From VRUE01 sp963812335 (GTDB taxonomy: Bacteria > Actinomycetota > Thermoleophilia > Solirubrobacterales > 70-9): a DNA stretch of 64,000 bases. The DNA lies in contig CAWEUU010000005.1 of NCBI GenBank assembly GCA_963812335.1, positions 248,001 through 312,000 of the forward strand, given 5' to 3'. Below, one piece after another: positions 1 to 7,962 of this stretch (the first letter of the stretch is position 1; each line of letters begins with the position of its first letter). The position numbers were made by a program, and so were the translations under genes. Under the pieces are notes generated by a model, which saw only the letters and a program-made list of their open reading frames with translations, had not been told where the DNA came from and ran no database searches.

Positions 1-1097
1 ACCTCGGCGAGCGCGATTGCTCGATCCAGCGCCGTCACCAGAAGGTGATCGAGGAGGCGCCGGGGCCGCAGGTCGACGAGGAGATGCGGGCGCGGATCGG
101 CAAGATCGCCACCGACGCGGCGGCCGCGGTCGGCTACCGCGGCGCCGGCACGGTCGAGGGCATGCAGGTCGGCGACGAGTACTTCTTCCTCGAGATGAAC
201 ACCAGGGTCCAGGTCGAGCACTGCGTGACCGAGATGGTCACCGGGATCGACATCGTCCGCGAGCAGGTGCTGGTCGCCGCCGGCGAGGCGCTCACGGTCG
301 CGCAGGAGGACATCGAGCTGCGCGGGCACGCGATCGAGTGCCGGATCAACGCCGAGGCTGCGCACAAGAAATTCGCCCCCGCGCCGGGCGCGATCACCAG
401 CTACCGCGAGCCGGCCGGACCGGGCGTGCGGGTCGACTCCGGGGTTGAGGCCGGCTCCGAGGTGACGCCGATGTACGACCCGATGGTGGCCAAGCTGATC
501 GTCTGGGACGTCGACCGCGAGCACGCCACACGGCGCATGCTGCGCGCGCTCGGCGAGTACGAGGTCGGCGGCCTGACCACGCTGATCCCCTTCCACAGCG
601 CGATCCTCGCCACCGAGCAGTGGGCGAACGGGGAGACCTGCCGCGGCCTGATGGAGGATCGCGACTGGCTCAAGACGACCGCGCCGGCCGACGCCGCGCC
701 TCCCGCCGAGGCCGAGGAGGGCGCCGAGACGGTCGCCCGCGACTACAAGGTTGAGGTCTCCGGCAAGCTCTTCGACGTCAAGGTGATCGGTGAGGCCGCT
801 GCGGGCGGCGTCGCTCCGGCCGCAAGCGGCGGCCGCAAGCCGCCGAAGCGCGAGCGCAAGGGCGGCGCCGGCGCGAGCGCCTCGAGCGAGTCGCTGCCCT
901 CGCCTCTGCAGGGCACGGTGCTCAAGGTCGCGGTCGAGCAGGGCGCCGAGGTCGCCGAGGGCGACCTGATCTGCGTGATCGAGGCGATGAAGATGGAGAA
1001 CGAGATCGCCGCCCACCGCGCGGGGAAAGTCACCACCCTGAACGTCTCTGAAGGCGCAGCCGTCTCCTCCGGAGACGTGCTGGCCGTCATCGAGTAG
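1..1097 (+). CDS. Acyl-CoA carboxylase alpha subunit (biotin carboxylase C-terminus + BCCP), 5' partial
   Basis: This is the C-terminal part of a biotin-dependent acetyl/propionyl-CoA carboxylase alpha chain, which carboxylates biotin with ATP and bicarbonate and carries it on its own BCCP domain. The reading frame is open from the window edge; the first codons read GERDCSIQRRHQK, a biotin carboxylase hallmark, followed by the EMNTRVQVEH motif and the biotin-carboxylase C-terminal domain. A low-complexity Ala/Pro/Lys linker (about 780-890) leads to a biotinyl domain with EAMKMEN; the biotinylated lysine codon is at 990-992. The N-terminal ATP-grasp region lies outside the window. The start at 45 suggested by an internal GTG is not the true start. 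The gene ends against the convergent sulfatase gene with no spacer. Confidence 0.93.
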   Translation, partial: LGERDCSIQRRHQKVIEEAPGPQVDEEMRARIGKIATDAAAAVGYRGAGTVEGMQVGDEYFFLEMNTRVQVEHCVTEMVTGIDIVREQVLVAAGEALTVAQEDIELRGHAIECRINAEAAHKKFAPAPGAITSYREPAGPGVRVDSGVEAGSEVTPMYDPMVAKLIVWDVDREHATRRMLRALGEYEVGGLTTLIPFHSAILATEQWANGETCRGLMEDRDWLKTTAPADAAPPAEAEEGAETVARDYKVEVSGKLFDVKVIGEAAAGGVAPAASGGRKPPKRERKGGAGASASSESLPSPLQGTVLKVAVEQGAEVAEGDLICVIEAMKMENEIAAHRAGKVTTLNVSEGAAVSSGDVLAVIE

Positions 1098-2984
1098 CTA
1101 GCGTTTCTGCTTCTGGCGCTTTTCGCGTTCGCGCCGCGCCTTTTCCCGTTCCCGTTCCCGTTCCCGTTCGCGCTGTTCGCGGCGCTTCTGCGCCTGCAGC
1201 TTCTGGAACTGGCGCCGGGTCATCGGCATCGGCGGCGTGACTTCGCGGCAGCCGCGGCCGACGCAGTCGCTCAGCCGCTTCATCTGGCGGTGCAGGAAGT
1301 TGCGGATCGGGAAGAAGTTGGGGACGTTGTGCAGCGAGTTGAGCTCGTTCGGGTCCTTGTTGATGTTGTAGAGCTCCTTCTCACCGGTCGGCCAGGCGAT
1401 GTACTTGTAGGGGCCGAGCCGGATCCCCGCGTAATCCTTCGGCGGCGCCAGCAGCGAGGCCTTTGCGGTCGCGCTCGACGCGCCCGCCTTCTTGCCGGTG
1501 CTGCCGTTGCCGCCCCCTTTGCCGCCGTCGCCTTCGCCCGTGCTGGCGATCGCCCCGTTGGCTTCGACGTCGCTGGTTTCGACGAAGGACTCGAAGAGGA
1601 TCGGGCGGCGGCTGCGCAGGTCGGGATCGCGTAGGTAGGGGACCATCGAGCGGCCGTCGATGCTCTTGTCGGCTTCGGCGCCGGCCAGCTCGAGCAGGGT
1701 CGGCGCGACGTCGATGTTGGCGGCCAGCTCGCCGGTCTGGCTGCCCTGTTTGATCCCCGGCCCGCGGATCAGGAACGGCATGTGCGTGGCCGGCTCGTAG
1801 GCGAGGAACTTGCCGCCGAGCAGGCGGTGCTCGCCGAAGAAGAAGCCGTTGTCGGAGGTGAAGATGACGTATGTGTTGCGCAGTCGGCGCATCTGGCCGA
1901 GCGTGTCGAGGATCCGCTTCACCCCGTCGTCAATGGTGCGCAGCGAGTCCAGCTGCTTCTGGTAGTAGACGCGGTAGATCCGCTTCTCGATCGGGGTCAG
2001 GTGATTGGCTTCACGGATGAAGCGGGGCTTGTCGCTGACGTTGCCCTCGTCGAAGCCTTCCGAGCGGTTATGCGGGTGGCGCACGCCCTTGAACCAGTCG
2101 TAGTGGCGCGGCGCCGGCTCCGGCCCGGCGGGGCGGCGGAAGTCTCCGTGTGGGCCGGCGTAGTCGACCTGAACGTAGAAGGGCTGGTCGCGCGGCGTGG
2201 CCAGCATCTCGTCGCGGGCGATCTCGGTCATTTTGTCGTCGACCTGATTGCAGGGCCCGTTGATCGGTTCGAGCGGGCAGCTGACGTCGTCGCGGACGCC
2301 GTATTCGCGCGTGTCCCAACTGCCGGGGTCGCCGAACGGCCCGACCAGCTCGCCGTTGACGTTGAGCGTGTAGCCGTAGAAGAGATGGTGCGTGTCGGCT
2401 TTGACGATCGAGTACCAGGCGTCCCAGCCGGGCGGCACCTCGGCGCCGTCGCTGTAGGGCTCGTCGCCGTAGCCGTTGAGGAACTTGCCGGTGTGGATCG
2501 TGCGGTAGCCGGCGCCCTGCAGCCAGGTGGCGATGTTGTGCGAGGCGGCGGCGCGGAAGGAGAAGCCGAAGTAGCCGCCGTTGGGCTGGACGTTGCCCTT
2601 GACCCCGTTGCTGTGCGAGTAGCGGCCGGTCAGCATGCTGGTCCGCGACGGGCAGCAGAGCGGATAGGGGACGTAGTAGCGGTTGAAGGTCATGCCGCGT
2701 TTGCCGATCAGGTCGAGCGTGTTGGGCATCGCTCGCGTCTCGGGCGCGCCCGGGTAGGCGCTGAAGCGCGCGTAGAGGCCGTCGAGCGTCTGGTCGTCGG
2801 TCTGGATCACGACGAAGCTGGGCGGATCGGAGTTGGGGTTGAGCGGCGCCTCCTCCGCGGGCGGCGTCGGGGCGGCGTTCGCCGCGGCAACCGCCAGCGC
2901 CAGCGCGCAGAGCAGGCCGAGCAGCGCCGCCGCGATCGGCAGGCGGGCGCGCCAAGGCGCTCTGGTGTCGCTGGCTCGGTGCAT
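1098..2984 (-). CDS. Secreted sulfatase (type I, formylglycine-dependent)
   Basis: The 628-aa product is a type I sulfatase that would hydrolyse sulfate esters outside the membrane. Residues about 13-37 form a hydrophobic signal segment. The QTDDQ metal-binding motif is at 61-65 and the sulfatase signature C-x-P-S-R-x3-L-T-G starts at Cys110, the residue that would become formylglycine. A second metal motif (TSDNGFFFGEH) follows further on. The substrate cannot be read from sequence. The C-terminus is unusual: about 35 residues of alternating Glu/Arg/Lys encoded partly by an almost perfect hexamer repeat (1145-1168). It converges on the carboxylase gene. A cytosolic sulfatase is unlikely given the leader. 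Confidence 0.9.
   Translation of the reverse strand: MHRASDTRAPWRARLPIAAALLGLLCALALAVAAANAAPTPPAEEAPLNPNSDPPSFVVIQTDDQTLDGLYARFSAYPGAPETRAMPNTLDLIGKRGMTFNRYYVPYPLCCPSRTSMLTGRYSHSNGVKGNVQPNGGYFGFSFRAAASHNIATWLQGAGYRTIHTGKFLNGYGDEPYSDGAEVPPGWDAWYSIVKADTHHLFYGYTLNVNGELVGPFGDPGSWDTREYGVRDDVSCPLEPINGPCNQVDDKMTEIARDEMLATPRDQPFYVQVDYAGPHGDFRRPAGPEPAPRHYDWFKGVRHPHNRSEGFDEGNVSDKPRFIREANHLTPIEKRIYRVYYQKQLDSLRTIDDGVKRILDTLGQMRRLRNTYVIFTSDNGFFFGEHRLLGGKFLAYEPATHMPFLIRGPGIKQGSQTGELAANIDVAPTLLELAGAEADKSIDGRSMVPYLRDPDLRSRRPILFESFVETSDVEANGAIASTGEGDGGKGGGNGSTGKKAGASSATAKASLLAPPKDYAGIRLGPYKYIAWPTGEKELYNINKDPNELNSLHNVPNFFPIRNFLHRQMKRLSDCVGRGCREVTPPMPMTRRQFQKLQAQKRREQREREREREREKARREREKRQKQKR
1145..1168. repeat. 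Hexamer tandem repeat inside the sulfatase 3' end
   Basis: Four consecutive copies of the hexamer cccgtt (plus-strand reading) encode the Arg-Glu alternation at the sulfatase C-terminus. Copy number could vary by slippage in multiples of six without a frameshift. Confidence 0.7.
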
Positions 2985-3067
2985 CGGTGGTTCCTGCCCC
3001 CCGGGGGGACCTACGGGTCGAAACCGTCGCAGGCGGGCGAAGTTGCGAGGCGAACGCTAGAAAACGG

Positions 3068-3751
3068 CTAGGACGCGCCGAGCTTCTTGGCCGCTTCGCG
3101 GAAGTTTTTCACCGTCGCGCCGGGGGCTTTACGGCCTTCGAGCTTCTCGCCGTGGCGGTTGACCCAGATCACCGGCACCTTCATCTTCAGCAGCGGCGCG
3201 ACGTCGGTGTCGTAGCTGGAGCAGATATGGACCCAGCCTTTTTTGCCGCCGATCCGGCGCGCGCACTCTTTGAAGTGGACCGGGTCGGGCTTGTAGCTGC
3301 GCACCTGCTGGGCGGTGACGACGAGGTCCAGTTCGGTGCGCAGGTGGCGGCGTGAGATGCCGAGCAGTTTGTCGTCGATGTTGGAGATGATCCCGATCTC
3401 GTAGCGCTTGCCGAGCCGGTCCATCGCCGCGTTGGCCTCGCGGAACGGCAGCCAGTAGGCGACGCTGTTGGGGAGGAACTGGGCGCGCGAGGGCTCGATC
3501 TCCCAGCCCACCTCGCGGGCGACCTTGACGATCGTGCGGCGCAGCACCTCCGCGTACAGTTCGTAGGAGCCGGCCATGATTTCGGCCTGGACTTCGAAGA
3601 AGCGGGCGAGGAACGGCCCCTCTTCGAAGCTGAAGCCGTCTTTGGCCGCCTCTTTCTTGCACGCATCGACGATGCCCTTCTCCCAGTCGATCAGGGTGCC
3701 GTAGCAGTCGGTGGTTACCCACTTGATGGATTTGAGCGCGGGGAGAGCCAT
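3068..3751 (-). CDS. HAD-superfamily hydrolase, (S)-2-haloacid dehalogenase type II-like
   Basis: This 227-aa protein belongs to the HAD superfamily and most resembles type II haloacid dehalogenases, which displace halide from 2-haloalkanoates through an aspartyl ester. The first HAD motif is DCYGTLIDWEKG near residue 15, with Asp15 as nucleophile; motif II is the Ser in GIISNIDD, and motif III includes the lysine of SYKPDPVHF. The mid-protein helical cap (about 25-100) fits the type II fold. Many family members are phosphatases of unknown substrate, so dehalogenation is not proven. The start ATG lies 12 nt after a TAAGAT hexamer on the minus strand (3764-3769), a possible -10 box. The gene diverges from sucC. 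Confidence 0.8.
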   Translation of the reverse strand: MALPALKSIKWVTTDCYGTLIDWEKGIVDACKKEAAKDGFSFEEGPFLARFFEVQAEIMAGSYELYAEVLRRTIVKVAREVGWEIEPSRAQFLPNSVAYWLPFREANAAMDRLGKRYEIGIISNIDDKLLGISRRHLRTELDLVVTAQQVRSYKPDPVHFKECARRIGGKKGWVHICSSYDTDVAPLLKMKVPVIWVNRHGEKLEGRKAPGATVKNFREAAKKLGAS

Positions 3752-3848
3752 GCGAGGCGCGGCATCTTATGTCACCGAGACGCGACGCGGCATCGCGCTC
3801 CCGATCTCGGATAGGCTGCCCGCCGCGCCCGGCAGGGGCGTGTACGAA

Positions 3849-5015
3849 ATGGACCTCCTCGAGTATCAGGGCAAGCAGCTTTTCTCCGCGCACGGCGTCG
3901 CCGTGCCGAGCGGCGAGGTGGCCGAGACGGTCGCCGATGCCGTCGCCGCGGCGGATCGGATCGGCTATCCCTGCGCGATCAAGGCCCAGGTGCTGATCGG
4001 CGGCCGCGGCAAGGCGGGCGGGATCAAGATCGCCGCCGGCCGCGACGAGGCCGAGCAGCACGCCGGCGCGATCCTCGGCATGGACATCGTCGGCCCGCAC
4101 GGCGAGGGCCCCTTCCGCGTCGACCGCGTCTGGATCGAGGGCGGCTCGGCGATCGCCGACGAGTACTACGCCTCGGTGATCCTCGACCGCGGCGAGAAGA
4201 AGCTGCTGGCGATGGTCTCGGCCAAGGGCGGCATGGACATCGAGGCGGTCGCCGCGGAGGACCCCGCGGCGCTGGTCAAGGAGCACATCGACCCGACCCG
4301 CCCGTTCACCGCGGCTGCGGCGCGGCCGATCGTCGAGTCCGCGGGGCTCGCCGAGGACGCGCTCGACGAAGCCGCCGAGACGCTGGCGAAGCTGGCCGAG
4401 ACGGCGATGGCCGAGGACGCGACGCTGATCGAGGTCAATCCGCTGATCGTGACCGAGGATCGCGACGTCGTCGCGCTCGACTCGAAGGTGACGATCGACG
4501 GCAACGCGCTCTACCGCCACGAGGGCCTGGCCGAGCTCGACGCCGAGGCGATCGACGACCCGCAGGAGGCGATGGCGCGCGAGAAGGGACTCACCTACGT
4601 CAAGCTCGACGGCAACGTCGGCATCCTCGCCAACGGCGCCGGCCTGTGCATGTCGACCCTCGACGTCGTCGCCCAGGCGGGCGGCGCCCCGGCCAACTTC
4701 CTCGACGCCGGCGGCGGCTCGAAGGCGGAGGCGATCGTCGACGCGCTGACCGTGATCACCTCCGACGAGAAGGTCACGGCGATCCTCTTCAACATCTTCG
4801 GCGGGATCACCCGCTGCGACGAGATCGCCAACGGCATCGTCGAGGCCTCCGCGCAGATCGACCTCGGTGTGCCGCTGGTCGTCCGCCTCGACGGGACCAA
4901 CTCCGAGCAGGGGCTGGCGATCCTCGCCGACGCCGGCCTACCCGACCTGCACCAGGAGACGACGATGCTCGGCGCCGCGCGCAAAGTGGTCGAGCTGGCC
5001 GGGGGGGCCGGCTGA
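3849..5015 (+). CDS. sucC: Succinate-CoA ligase, ADP/GDP-forming, beta subunit
   Basis: SucC pairs with SucD to convert succinyl-CoA to succinate with formation of ATP or GTP in the TCA cycle. The protein (388 aa) starts MDLLEYQGKQLF, the conserved N-terminus of the family, followed by the ATP-grasp domain (KAQVLIGGRGKAGG) and the CoA-ligase domain with NIFGGITRCDEIA near the C-terminus. I place the start at the ATG at 3849; the open frame extends further upstream without homology, and a GTG at 3840 is a possible alternative. The stop overlaps the sucD start by one base (TGATG), so the two are translationally coupled. Confidence 0.96.
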   Translation: MDLLEYQGKQLFSAHGVAVPSGEVAETVADAVAAADRIGYPCAIKAQVLIGGRGKAGGIKIAAGRDEAEQHAGAILGMDIVGPHGEGPFRVDRVWIEGGSAIADEYYASVILDRGEKKLLAMVSAKGGMDIEAVAAEDPAALVKEHIDPTRPFTAAAARPIVESAGLAEDALDEAAETLAKLAETAMAEDATLIEVNPLIVTEDRDVVALDSKVTIDGNALYRHEGLAELDAEAIDDPQEAMAREKGLTYVKLDGNVGILANGAGLCMSTLDVVAQAGGAPANFLDAGGGSKAEAIVDALTVITSDEKVTAILFNIFGGITRCDEIANGIVEASAQIDLGVPLVVRLDGTNSEQGLAILADAGLPDLHQETTMLGAARKVVELAGGAG

Positions 5016-5890
5016 TGTCGATCGTCGTCGACGAGAAGACGAAGCTGGTCGTCTCCGGCCTGACCGGCCGCGAGGGCTCCTTCCACGGCCTGCGCAACAA
5101 GGCCTACGGGACCTACCTGGCGGCCGGGGTCACGCCCGGCAAGGGCGGCCAGGACGTGGAGGGCGTGCCGATTTTCGACTCGATCCGCGAGGCGGTCGAG
5201 CGGGAGGGCGCCAACACTTCGATGATCTTCGTGCCGGCGCGCTTCGCCGCGCCGGCGATCGACGAGGCGATCGAGTCCGGGGTCGAGACGGTGATCGCGA
5301 TCACCGAGGGGATCCCGGTGCTCGACATGCTGCAGACGTATTGGAAGGCAAAGGAGGCCGGGGTGCGGTTGATCGGGCCGAACTGCCCCGGCGTGCTTTC
5401 GCCGGGCAAGGCCAACGTCGGCATCATTCCCGCCCAGTTCTTCGACCCCGGCAAGATCGGCGTCGTCTCCAAGTCGGGCACGCTGACCTACCAGATCGGC
5501 AACGAGCTCAAGCAGGCGGGCGAGGGCAACTCCTCGATCGTCGGCATCGGCGGCGACCCGATCATCGGCTCGGACTTCATCGACATTCTCAAGCTGTATG
5601 AGGCGGACCCGGAGACCGAGCTGATCGTGATGGTCGGCGAGATCGGCGGCGATGCCGAGGAGCGCGCCGCTGAGTTCATTGCGTCCGAGATCTCCAAGCC
5701 CGTCGTCGCCTACATCGCCGGCTTCACTGCGCCCCCGGGCAAGCAGATGGGCCACGCCGGGGCGATCATCTCCGGCTCCTCGGGCACCGCCCAGGCGAAG
5801 AAGGAAGCGCTCGAGGCCAAGGGCGTGCGGGTCGGCGAAAGCCCGACCGAGACGGCGAAGATCGCCGTCGAAGTCCTGCGCGGCAGCTGA
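5015..5890 (+). CDS. sucD: Succinate-CoA ligase, alpha subunit
   Basis: SucD carries the phosphohistidine and binds CoA. The 291-aa protein shows the N-terminal CoA-binding Rossmann domain (SGLTGREGSFH) and the ligase domain with IGPNCPGVLSPG and the active-site histidine in GHAGAIISG near residue 250. Length is normal for the family. It overlaps sucC by one base and is followed, convergently, by the fasciclin lipoprotein gene 22 bp away. Confidence 0.96.
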   Translation: MSIVVDEKTKLVVSGLTGREGSFHGLRNKAYGTYLAAGVTPGKGGQDVEGVPIFDSIREAVEREGANTSMIFVPARFAAPAIDEAIESGVETVIAITEGIPVLDMLQTYWKAKEAGVRLIGPNCPGVLSPGKANVGIIPAQFFDPGKIGVVSKSGTLTYQIGNELKQAGEGNSSIVGIGGDPIIGSDFIDILKLYEADPETELIVMVGEIGGDAEERAAEFIASEISKPVVAYIAGFTAPPGKQMGHAGAIISGSSGTAQAKKEALEAKGVRVGESPTETAKIAVEVLRGS

Positions 5891-5912
5891 GCCGCCGCGC
5901 AGGCGCTCCGAG

Positions 5913-6455
5913 CTACGGGATCAGCACTTCGTCGATCACGTGGACTACGCCGTTGGAGGCCTCGACGTCGGGGGTGACGACGGCGGCGCCGTTGACGGTC
6001 ACTTCTTCACCTTCGATTTTGACTTCGAGCGAGTCGCCCTGGACGGTTTCGAGCATCTGGCCGTTGCTGAGTTCGGACGAGGTCAGTTCGCCCGGGACGA
6101 CGTGGTAGGTGAGGACTTCGGCCAGTTCTTCCTGGTTGGCCGGTTTGAGCAGCGTGGTCAGCGTGTTGCCGAGGGCTTCGAAGGCCTCGTTGGTCGGGGC
6201 GAAGACGGTGAAGGGCCCCGGGCCTTCCAGCGTTTTCGCCAGTTCAGCCACGGTCAGCGCCTCGACCAGGGTCGAGAGGTCGGGCGTCCCCTGGGCGACC
6301 TGGGTGATGTTTTCCTGTGGCGCAGTGGCATCTTCGCTCGTCTGCTCGGTGGTCGCGGCGCCGCTGGTGGCGTCGTCGTCATCGCCGCCGCAGGCGGCGA
6401 GGCCGACGGCAAGCGCGAGCAGGCAAGCGGCGAGTAGGAACGTTCGCTTCAACAT
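5913..6455 (-). CDS. Fasciclin-domain lipoprotein (MPT83/MPT70-like)
   Basis: A 180-aa exported lipoprotein with a single fasciclin (FAS1) domain, a fold involved in adhesion at the cell surface. The first 22 residues are a signal peptide ending in a lipobox LAAC followed by Gly-Gly-Asp4, so Cys22 would be lipidated. The FAS1 domain spans about 50-180, with the FAPTNEAF and LTYHVVPGE motifs intact. The gene is divergent from an ECF sigma/anti-sigma pair of the SigK/RskA type. In Mycobacterium, SigK controls the fasciclin proteins MPT70 and MPT83, so regulation of this gene by the neighbouring sigma factor is a reasonable inference. Confidence 0.92.
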   Translation of the reverse strand: MLKRTFLLAACLLALAVGLAACGGDDDDATSGAATTEQTSEDATAPQENITQVAQGTPDLSTLVEALTVAELAKTLEGPGPFTVFAPTNEAFEALGNTLTTLLKPANQEELAEVLTYHVVPGELTSSELSNGQMLETVQGDSLEVKIEGEEVTVNGAAVVTPDVEASNGVVHVIDEVLIP

Positions 6456-6583
6456 GGGTTCCCTTCGGTCGATGTCTCCCGCGCCGGTGGCGCGAGCGGG
6501 TCGGAGGGGTTACGGCGGCGCTGCTGCGATCGGTTTTCGGGTCCCCTCAACCTCTTTGCTACCCGGCTCGTACTTACCTATGT

Positions 6584-7219
6584 ATGAGCGAGTCGATCGC
6601 ATTGGCCACACCCCGCCTCACGGCACGTCCTGGGTACGGCAAGATGTCGCGGGTGACGTCCGCGGAGGCAACGCCCGGCAATGAGGCGCGCTTGGCCGAG
6701 CGCCTGCGCGAGCGTGACCCTGATGCGCTGCGCGAGGTCCACGAGCGTTGTGCGCGGGTCGCCTTCGGCTTCCTCGTCAAGGCGCTGGGCGATCGCGGCG
6801 CAGCGGAAGACGTGCAGCAGCAGGTCTTCCTCGAGGTCTGGAAGCGGGGGGCGAGCTTCGACCCGGGCCGCGGCTCGCTGCTGACCTGGGTGATGATGAT
6901 CGCGCGCAGCCGCGCGATCGACCACCAGCGTCGGCGCGTGCCGCAGCCGCTCGACCCGCAGGAGAGCGCTGCGGCGCTGGAAGGGGCGGCGAGCGAGGAC
7001 CGGATCGGCGAGTTGGTCGAGCGGTGGCGGCTGCGCGGCCTGCTTGAGCGGTTGCCTGAGAACGAGGCGAAGCCGCTGCGGATGCGCTTCTACGGCGGCC
7101 TCAGCCAGTCGGAGATCGCGACCCGCGAGGCCATCCCGCTGGGCACGATCAAGACCCGCATGTTCAGCGGCCTGCGCCGCCTGCGTGAGATGATCGAGGA
7201 AGAGGAGGAGGGAAGATGA
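6584..7219 (+). CDS. ECF sigma factor, SigK-like
   Basis: A group IV (ECF) sigma factor of about 211 aa. Region 2 runs from RLRERDPDALREVHER through LTWVMMIARSRAIDHQRRR, and region 4 from LLERLPENEAKPLRMRF to IKTRMFSGLRRLREMI, with the helix-turn-helix in SQSEIATREAIPLGTIKTRM. The longer open frame upstream is not conserved; I favour the ATG at 6584, with ATG 6644 as an alternative because neither has a clear ribosome-binding site. The stop overlaps the anti-sigma start in ATGA, so the two are coupled. The divergent fasciclin lipoprotein is its likely target, as in mycobacterial sigK loci. Confidence 0.9.
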   Translation: MSESIALATPRLTARPGYGKMSRVTSAEATPGNEARLAERLRERDPDALREVHERCARVAFGFLVKALGDRGAAEDVQQQVFLEVWKRGASFDPGRGSLLTWVMMIARSRAIDHQRRRVPQPLDPQESAAALEGAASEDRIGELVERWRLRGLLERLPENEAKPLRMRFYGGLSQSEIATREAIPLGTIKTRMFSGLRRLREMIEEEEEGR

Positions 7220-7917
7220 ACGGCGACGGTGACCAGCTCTCCTCCTACCTGCTCGGTGAGCTCGACGCGGCTCAGGCCGCCGCCTTCGAGCGGCGCCTGG
7301 CCGGCGACCCGGCGCTGCACGAGGAAGTCGAGCGCCTGCGCCCCGTCGTCGCCAGGCTCGAGCAGCTGCCCGACGAGGTCTGGGACCCGCCTGAGCCGCC
7401 GCCGCTGCGGATGCCCGCCGAGGCCGAGGGGCGCCCGCCGCGCGCACGCCCCCGCCTGCGACTGCCGACCTTGACCCTGCGCCCGGCTCTGGCGGGCGGG
7501 CTCGCCGGGCTACTGCTGGCGATCGGGGTTGCCGGGGGGCTGGCGATCGGCGGCGGCGAGGGCTCCGGAACGCAGGGCGGCGGCCCCGACCTCGTCCTCA
7601 ACCGGATCGACGACGGCCCCGCCGGGGCGCATGGCGACGTCCTCCTGACCGGCGACGAGCGACGCGCGAAGCTCGAGCTCGCCGGTCTCGACCCGACCGG
7701 ACCCGACCGCTTCTACGAGCTCTGGCTGCTCGACGACGACGGTCGCATGATCGCCCTTGGCTCCTTCCCAGTCGGCGCCGGGGGCGCCACCGAGGTCGAC
7801 CTTCCGCTGCCGGTCGAGCCCTCGCGCTACCGCTACTTCGACGTCTCGCTGCAGGAGGACAACGGCGACCCCGCCCACTCGGGCGTCTCCGTGTTGCGCG
7901 GCCCCACGTCCTCGTAG
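7216..7917 (+). CDS. Anti-sigma factor, RskA family
   Basis: A 233-aa membrane anti-sigma factor. The N-terminal ~60 residues (LSSYLLGELDAAQAAAFERRLA...) form the sigma-binding anti-sigma domain. A single transmembrane segment lies at about residues 95-117 (LAGGLAGLLLAIGVAGGLAI). The outer domain carries the RskA signature, including DRFYELWLLDDDGRMIALGSF. It would hold the upstream sigma factor inactive until an envelope signal causes proteolysis. It starts within the sigma stop codon (ATGA) behind a GGAGGGAAG ribosome-binding site. Confidence 0.92.
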   Translation: MNGDGDQLSSYLLGELDAAQAAAFERRLAGDPALHEEVERLRPVVARLEQLPDEVWDPPEPPPLRMPAEAEGRPPRARPRLRLPTLTLRPALAGGLAGLLLAIGVAGGLAIGGGEGSGTQGGGPDLVLNRIDDGPAGAHGDVLLTGDERRAKLELAGLDPTGPDRFYELWLLDDDGRMIALGSFPVGAGGATEVDLPLPVEPSRYRYFDVSLQEDNGDPAHSGVSVLRGPTSS

Positions 7918-7948
7918 CCTCGGCGGGGTCACCTGTCTGCGCCGTTGC

Positions 7949-7962
7949 TAGGCTCGGCGGCG
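7949..7962 (+). promoter_or_regulatory. -10 box for a leaderless aminotransferase mRNA
   Basis: TAGGCT (7949-7954) fits TANNNT and lies 8 nt before the ATG at 7963. There is no Shine-Dalgarno sequence, so transcription probably starts at or next to the ATG. Confidence 0.5.

Noticed and set aside
1782..3071. Long plus-strand frame opposite the sulfatase gene
   Set aside because: It is an antisense shadow in high-GC DNA without domain motifs; the minus-strand sulfatase has all catalytic residues.
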